This document shows positions 57,621 to 64,000 of a stretch of DNA of 64,000 bases, one piece after another. This stretch comes from Tetragonia tetragonoides. Lineage: Eukaryota; Streptophyta; Magnoliopsida; Caryophyllales; Aizoaceae. A program made the position numbers and the translations under genes. The stretch is taken from the NCBI GenBank assembly GCA_038025085.1, contig CM076152.1, positions 31,561,501 through 31,625,500 of the forward strand, given 5' to 3'. Position 1 is the first letter of the stretch; the number at the start of each line of letters is the position of its first letter. The notes beneath the pieces were generated by a model that did no database searches, was not told the DNA's origin, and saw only the letters and a list, made by a program, of their open reading frames with translations.

Positions 57621-57763
57621 ATCATATATGCAAAAGCTCTCATTATACTTTATATATATGGTATAATTACACATAAGACAGTTGCAAGAACATAATTCCT
57701 AACTGATATTTGATCAATGCTAATTATCATAATCAACATTCTTAATAATTATTATACTATAAA

Positions 57764-58777
57764 CTAAAACAGTGAATATCCCAAGTCAATCATCTCAGCA
57801 GAAGTAGTAGTAGGAGCAGCATATGACATGGGATCAATGTCAACCATAGGGTACAAAGCTCCCATGCAACCGTCTTCCACCATTAATGGGTTATTCATCA
57901 TCATCATTGCTGAAATATCACAATAACTACTTCCACTACTGCTACTATAACTACTATTACTTATAATATCATTGCTCATCATCTCCCATGATAATCCACC
58001 ATCACCACTTATATGCTGATGATCATGATCATTTTCACCCAAGGAAAAAGAACAATAATCATTATTATTGTTAGAAGGTTCACTAATAATAATGGGATTT
58101 TGATAATCATTATTTTTGGTACTTATAGTAGTATTATTATAATTAGAAGAAGGTGGTGGTCTTAGGCAGTTTTCAGGCACAATGCAACCTAAATAACCAG
58201 AGTTATCATGATTACTATAGTTATTATAATCCTCCGGCGACATTTCATTGGTACACGTGTCACTCTCTGATTGGGCCGATAACGTCGGACTAGTAGTAGT
58301 TGTTGTTGTTATCGGTGGTGGTGGTGGTGGTGGTGGTGGTGGTTGTTGTGGTTGTGGTTTAGGAGGTGATGCATGAGAAAGAGAAAAGAAATGAGAAGAA
58401 GGTGGTGGCAAAAGAGAAGGAGATAAAAGTTGAGGGTGAAAATCATGAGAGTAAATAAAATTAGTACTAGCTTGGGTGCCCTTCATAGAAAGGGCAGCAC
58501 GGTCATAAGCAAGGGCAGCTTCATGGGCAGTGTCAAAGGTGCCAAGCCAATGGCGTTCCTTGGTGGTGGGGTCTCTGATCTCGGCTGCGTACCGGCCCCA
58601 TGGCCGCCTTCGGACACCGAGGAACCGGCCTGGTTCCGCTTGTTTTCGTCGTCCTCGGCGCTCATTGGGGTGGGATACGGCCGTGTTGCGTTGGAGGAGG
58701 GGGAAAAGCACGGTTGCGGAACCGGAGTCGAATGGGGAGGTCATGAAGGGTTTATCTGAGGTTCTTGAGCAAGACAT
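57764..58777 (-). CDS. PUCHI: AP2/ERF transcription factor, PUCHI/LEP-like (ERF group VIII)
   Basis: Intronless, 337 residues from the ATG at 58777 ([11 protein letters not shown]); the frame is open further upstream but has no ATG there. A single AP2/ERF domain at about residues 51-108 has the DNA-contact strands ([16 protein letters not shown]), W-L-G-T-F-D and the A-A-L-A-Y-D-R-A-A helix. R-F-L-G-V and the T-N-F-I-Y end are typical of the PUCHI/LEP/FZP subgroup. The rest is low complexity: Pro-rich (about 150-170), Thr-, Asn- and Met-runs, with an acidic/Ser-rich C-terminus that may activate transcription. The family acts in organ initiation and branching; orthology to PUCHI rather than LEP is inferred from length and possible synteny. 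Confidence 0.9.
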   Translation of the reverse strand: MSCSRTSDKPFMTSPFDSGSATVLFPLLQRNTAVSHPNERRGRRKQAEPGRFLGVRRRPWGRYAAEIRDPTTKERHWLGTFDTAHEAALAYDRAALSMKGTQASTNFIYSHDFHPQLLSPSLLPPPSSHFFSLSHASPPKPQPQQPPPPPPPPPPITTTTTTSPTLSAQSESDTCTNEMSPEDYNNYSNHDNSGYLGCIVPENCLRPPPSSNYNNTTISTKNNDYQNPIIISEPSNNNNDYCSFSLGENDHDHQHISGDGGLSWEMMSNDIISNSSYSSSSGSSYCDISAMMMMNNPLMVEDGCMGALYPMVDIDPMSYAAPTTTSAEMIDLGYSLF

Positions 58778-58896
58778 TGTTGCTTGTTGGAGAGGAAATG
58801 ATTGTTTGAGTTGAGAGAGAAGTGATGATGAGTGTTTTAGTAAGAAAGGTGGGTTTGGTTTTTTTTGGTGATGAGGAAAGTGGTTCAAGGGTGGGG

Positions 58897-58904
58897 TTTA
58901 TAAA
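58897..58904 (-). promoter_or_regulatory. TATA box of the ERF gene
   Basis: TTTATAAA on the minus strand, about 120 bp before the ATG at 58777, preceded by moderately GC-rich sequence. Confidence 0.55.
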
Positions 58905-60078
58905 GGCATAAAACAAGGGAGGAGAAGATCATGGGAAAGAAAACTAGAAAAGGACAATACATCCCTACATGGTGATTTGACCCAAAAAAAAATGAATGTT
59001 TACATTGTCTTCTCTCGATTTCTCTCTCTTGTCTTTCCACCCACTTGGATAGTCATGTTATGTTTGATTTTTTTTTTCAGTTACTAAACAATTGGTTTAT
59101 TCGAAAACAGTCTATCTACTAGCAATTAGTTAGGGATAAAACTGCTTACATTTGAACCTTCACAAACCCCGTTCTAAGCGGGATACTTACTGTATTATTG
59201 TTATTGTTGTTGTTGTTGTGTTGCTGCTGCTGTTGTTGGCGGTGGCGGTGTTCACTTAGTTCACTTCAATGATCATTGAATTACATTTTCTCACATATTA
59301 GTATTCAATTCTGTTTAGTAGAGTTCAATTCTGACCAATTTAGTGAAAAGGAACACACACTTTATCTATTATTATCTTGACCTTATTTTGTCTCTCTGTA
59401 TTATTTTGGCCTTATTTTGGAGAGGCTTTGGGGGTTTTTGATAAAAATGAGGTGCTACTTAATAAGTGAAAATAAAGATTCCCAGGCTACTATCAAAGCC
59501 CTTCAAAATGGAGATTCACTGACTGGCCTTTTGGATTTCTATTAGCCTGCTGCAGTCACTTTCCTACAAGTTCCAATGGAATTAGACATTAACTCATTGT
59601 GTTTGTCCTATCCCCCTCAACCCAAACTACTCAATGTGTCAAACCTAGCTCCAATCATTCAATAATTTCGGGTTTTTGTTTTCTTATTTGTTAATTAATC
59701 TATTGGAGGTCAATGCTATCTATCATTAGCTAGCCTCATCATAACATGGGTATTCCCGAGATAAGAAAATGAACTTAAAAGATTTGTGTGCAAGAGGTGA
59801 AATTTAAATTTAAAGTGACTTCAAAAGATCAAACATATTTTAACTTGGTTAATCTATGAGATAATTTTTACATGCAATGGTATAATTTGTGGTAGTCTAT
59901 GAGATAATCTCTTGTTGTAATATAGAATCATTACTTGGGTTACATTTAGAAATTCATAATTACGAGAGGCTTTTGCTATAGTTGTGTTAGGTCATGTGTG
60001 CTCTTTTCCACTTACTCAATAATTGATCGGGTTATATTTAGAGTTTTAAAAGTATGAGAAGCTTTTATTTTAGTTGTG
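58905..60078. other. upstream region of the ERF gene
   Basis: No gene seen. Contains a reverse Au-like SINE fragment at 59164-59220 and AACTGAA-type repeat fragments at 59245-59365. A direct repeat of AGGCTTTTGCTATAGTTGTG occurs at 59967 and 60058 (variant). Confidence 0.5.
59164..59220 (-). mobile_element. Au-like SINE fragment, reverse orientation
   Basis: On the minus strand: (CAA)n, then CAGTAAGTATCCCGCTTAGA and CGGGG, matching the start of the copy at 54855 (CAGTAGGTATCCCGCC...CGGGG). Only the 5' part is present. Confidence 0.5.
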
Positions 60079-60081
60079 TTA

Positions 60082-60212
60082 CGGTGTGTTCTTTTCCACG
60101 TACTCAATAATCAGTTCAGTTTAATTTAGTGGGGTTTGATATACTCATCTACATTTTCTTTCACAGATTAATTACTATTCAGTTCAATTTTCTTCACTGA
60201 AAGAACACACTC
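60082..60212. mobile_element. short Tourist-like MITE
   Basis: 131 bp between TTA at 60079-60081 and 60213-60215. The inverted ends are CGGTGTGTTCTTTTC and GAGTGTGTTCTTTCAG. The interior is rich in CAGTTCAGTTTAATTTAG. Confidence 0.65.
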
Positions 60213-61084
60213 TTAATCGATGTATAATTAGAATTACTTAATTATTGTGTCTTGTATTTGTCTGTTTTTTCCAAGGGGCTGGAACGACCCCCCTCCCGAA
60301 CCTAAGAAAAAGTCTGATTTTCATGTAATTTTAGCCCGAACCTCATATATTTATCTTTGTTCAATCTCCCCTATCTCTTTGCACTACATATTTTTAATTT
60401 TCGCCCCCTGTCTCTCACACTCAAAATCATGCTTCCGCAGTTGCCAATCCTCACCAAAAACAAAACAAATATATATACCATGTAAAACATACGTGAATCC
60501 TTTTCGGATCATTGCACTGGTTAAGTTTTGCAATATGATTACCTTGGCCAGGGGATAAATTAATGGTTCTACAAGCAAGGAGCCAATTGGATCTTTCAAA
60601 TACTGATTTTTCAATCCTAAGAGAATGAAAATAGATAAACACAAACAGAAACAACAACCAGAGTTTGTCCTGGCATATCCTAGAGAGCCTCAAAACATTT
60701 GAATTTTAGCATGTTGGGCATATCCGTACCTTCTCTGGCTCCCAACACCTGATATGCACATGCATTACCAGGTTCTGTGCAAAATTTAATCAACAATTTG
60801 CTTAATCTGTTTTGTCTGCTTTAACCCTTTTCAAATGTAGCAGTTGAGATTATTAGTATTTTCCTAAACAGCTCAAAACAAACACATAAAAGCAAATTCC
60901 TCTCATTATTTAATTATGAAATTTACAAGTTTTTGATAAATTTAATTTATTCAGGTTCTCTGTCTTCTGTCATGGAAACAAAAACCACATCACAAAGCAA
61001 AGACAAAATTCTAAAAATCAAAGTCAATGTCCTCTCAAACCAATATTTGTGCTTTACATATAGGATATTAAGTGATACTGTTTT

Positions 61085-61374
61085 ACCAAAAATGGTGGTG
61101 GTCTAGTGGTTCCAAACTTACTCCTAAGTGGTTTGGTAAGGCAAGGTTATGGGTTCGAATTCTCATTTCCCCCATGCCTTGTGTCTGCTGGCTTCTAAGA
61201 ACTATACTAGCCCCTTGTTGGTGCTACATTGACAGGGCCAGTGCTTGCGCAGTTGCGCTGGTTGTTCAGTTAGTCTGATATGTTCGCTGTTGAACACGAG
61301 AATCCGAACATGATGTAGCAGGAGGTGCCTCGGTCACCATTCACTTGCACCCTCTTTTTGACTAGCCAAAAAAA
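61085..61374 (+). mobile_element. tRNA-derived SINE with intact target duplication
   Basis: The 15-bp direct repeat AAGTGATACTGTTTT is at 61070-61084 and 61375-61389. The A box is GTGGTCTAGTGGTT (about 61097) and the B box is GGGTTCGAATTC (about 61150). The body is about 200 bp and the A-tail is at 61367-61374. The sharp, perfect repeat suggests a fairly recent insertion. Confidence 0.9.
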
Positions 61375-61389
61375 AAGTGATACTGTTTT

Positions 61390-64000
61390 GGTTCATGTAT
61401 ATAATTTTGTATCACTGTTATTGGTTGCTTCATTTAGGAACCATGCTCAGCTGTTTACCCTTTGCCAAATCTCTAATGTCCTTACATTACCTTTCTGCAG
61501 TACTGATCTTCATACCGGTTTAGATACAAAGTGAAATCCAGTAAAAAATGCAAAGGTGCATCAAAGCCGGAAAGCTGACAATATCCCAGTTTTGTTTTTC
61601 TATCGGGGACAATATCCTTTTTCACCACCCTTCACTTACAAAACTCAAATTTAATTACAGTATTACACTAGCATGGGATCCGTACTATACACTGGGTTTC
61701 GTATTTTTCCATTTCTTTTTTCAAACTTGGACTTTTAATTCAACTTCTTAAACCCCACGCCTCGAAAGAGGCTCATTCTCAGGTGTTGTAAAAGGGTGTC
61801 AAATATATGTTCTCTTAACTCCTCATTATGTCCGATATGCGCATATATAGTGTAAAGTACGATGACCAGATTATTTAATTAGTCATTTCACTTTAGCTAT
61901 AACTCAATGACGAAGAATGATGAATCTTTTGACCTTAATTATTGTAATGTGTATGTAAAGTAACAATTTAAGTTAATAGCTTAGATCGTTCAATGGTTAG
62001 TATGAAACAATTGACGTTATAGAGGTTCAATTCTTAATAGTCATTTATAGAAATTGATATAATTAACAAAATGGAATTGAACTATGAAATTATACACATA
62101 GCTCATCACTTGAGATAGTGACATATGACAAAGACAAACTGAATTTTAATATTATGTATGGATGCAACAATCTCACAACAGATAATTTCTTTAAAACACT
62201 TAATTTGATGATTGAAAATCCACCTTTTATTATTAGTTGTGCATATAGTAATATAACATGTAATTTTTATTTTCGAAAATCAGGGAGGTGAAATGATGCT
62301 ACCTCTTCCATCTTTCACCCATGAGAAGTTGGCTCAAACTTGAAATCCCCCCTATTCCCCACAAAGTTTTAGTCAATTCTTACAACAACTTAGTCATTGT
62401 ACTTGGCATATGTGGTAAGAGAGGGATGGGGTATTGTCTCCCTCAAAGTAACTAACAAAAGGCTAAAGACTAAATAAAAGGACCAATCAAGGAAGTTTGA
62501 ACAAAAAAAACTTGGAAAGACAAGAAGGCTCAAGTAGCTTAAACCAAGCTTAAGTGGGGCACAAATCATAATAATCAATCATAGTTCTAGCACTTAATTA
62601 ACACTCAAAAATATTATCCACTTTTGAATTGGCCTCACATGCCTAAGCGACATTGGGAATAACATGAGCTAATCATATCAAATGTGCTTGATGATTTTTA
62701 TATTTAAAACTACTAATTAATATATTTATTAATAACACTTATTTTTAACTCCTTAATGATGTTCCACTGGTCACTATTATGGTCTACTCAAGGATGATGC
62801 ATCATTTACCTAATTAAATCAGAAGTGTCCAAAGAAAGGGGAACATATTAAAATGGCAACGCAGTAAAAGAAGAAAAAAAGAGAAAAAAGGAAGCCAAAA
62901 ATGAGGGGGTCACATGTGTGTTGCATCAACGTTCCAAAGAATACTTTAAGAACTTTTTTTCTTCTTTCTTTGCATGACCTATTGACCTAGCATCTATGAC
63001 CCTTGACTCTTCCACTAATCATTTCAACAAACTAGTGACTTTAGATTAATTAAATTATATTAAACTGATCCAACCTTTTGAAATCTTCTTCACTGCTCAA
63101 ACACAATGATGTCATCACTACAATCAAGAGACAAATAATATGGTACTCCATAGTGTGTTGGACCAACTCAACCAAAAATTTAAACTTATGACTGAACGTC
63201 TAATTAATGTTGAATTTCTTTGTTACATCTCCTCTCACGAATGCCTATTGAAGTTGAAGTTGGATGATACAGTGCACAACCCTCCTCACATCATGTGATA
63301 AAATATTCTACTTAGAGAATGGGGGTTCACAAGATTCGAACACAGGTTCTTTGATACTAGGAATATACTATTATATGCAATGATAGAGGGTTAAGGTTTA
63401 CTTAATTAAGATTTAGTCCTTTATTTTAATGGAACGCATTGCATAATGGACCATGATGTGAGACAAAAGCAAATAAAGAATGAGATGTAACATAAAACGG
63501 AACGAAATGTAGAACGATGATAAATCTTTAGACTACAGGTACAATAGGTGATATTTTCTTATTCCTATTTTTTATTAGGATCTCGCACCATCGTGATGAG
63601 ATACATTATGATGTACTTATGTTAGCATGAACTAGTAGGTAAATATATATTATTTTACAGCTCAAAATAGCATAATATAAGCTACATGTAAATTACTTTC
63701 AGATAAATTGAGATATATCTTCTTTTTTTTTTTTCTATACACAGATCTTTTTTAAGAGTTTATGGATGATTACCACTTAAACAATCCAAAAGGGCCTCGG
63801 AATATTATTTTATATTGATATCGTACAGAAACTGATACAAGTGTAACAAGCAACTCAACTGAGCACAAGGAAGAAAGCATGGACGCTAATCAACTCTTTG
63901 CAAGCATTAGCACCATTGGTTATGTAAAGGCTCTTAAGGATAATCCTAGCTGTTATAAGGGTTATACCTTAATTACTTTGCTTAATTAATCCTTAATTAC
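61390..64000. other. intergenic DNA to the window end
   Basis: AT-rich. No gene, RNA gene or clear element is supported; the remaining ORFs are short and without motifs. Confidence 0.5.

Noticed and set aside
58778..58888. Upstream extension of the ERF protein by 37 residues
   Set aside because: The extended frame begins at TTG, not ATG. The first ATG (58777) gives a normal N-terminus.
60247..60558. ORF of 103 residues
   Set aside because: Mixed composition without any recognisable block, promoter or splice context. Overlapping ORFs exist on the other strand.
61090..61160. tRNA gene suggested by A and B boxes
   Set aside because: The boxes sit at the head of a SINE with a body, A-tail and target duplication. 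No cloverleaf closes.

Overview
The window is nuclear DNA of a flowering plant. It has introns with GT/AG borders, plant-type AP2/ERF and CCCH zinc-finger genes, Tat- and chromovirus-type Ty3/gypsy retrotransposons, plant L1-like LINEs, Au-like SINEs, Mutator-like elements and Tourist-like MITEs. The base composition is AT-rich and looks like a core eudicot. I cannot name the species. Repeats rich in 'CTGAACTGAA' made me think of Caryophyllales, but this is weak.

Three host genes are supported. (1) 8086-13553 (+): a seven-exon gene for a 489-residue protein with five CCCH zinc fingers (C3H58/ZFN-like). (2) 45291-54510 (+): a five-exon gene for PIG-T, a subunit of the GPI transamidase. (3) 57764-58777 (-): an intronless AP2/ERF transcription factor of the PUCHI/LEP type. 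From memory, the Arabidopsis CCCH gene At5g18550 lies next to PUCHI (At5g18560), so this window may preserve an old linkage that repeats have pushed about 44 kb apart.

The rest is mostly transposable elements. Positions 1-5760 hold the 5' portion of a degenerate minus-strand Ty3/gypsy element, cut by the window edge; its LTR region carries an ORF I do not recognise. From about 19 kb to 43.3 kb lies one old L1-type LINE split by two insertions. The first is a solo LTR (21781-24477, TSD ATGGT), related to the LTR at 5.4-5.8 kb. The second is a 16.1-kb Tat-lineage gypsy element (24828-40927, TSD AATAT). This Tat element has gag, protease and integrase, but I find no reverse transcriptase or RNase H. 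Between integrase and the 3' LTR it carries two antisense genes with plant mobile domain (PMD) features, one of them intron-rich. A paired palindrome, GCCGCTAGCGGC, occurs upstream of the TATA box in both LTRs and upstream of both antisense genes. A Mutator-like element (26746-28014, 9-bp TSD) carrying a fragment of a PPR gene is nested in its leader.

Two more long-TIR elements with 9-bp TSDs lie at 16761-17801 and 56728-57439. SINEs and MITEs are scattered through introns and intergenic DNA, including a SINE inserted in a MITE-like repeat near 14.4 kb. The last 2.6 kb (61390-64000) shows no gene that I can support.
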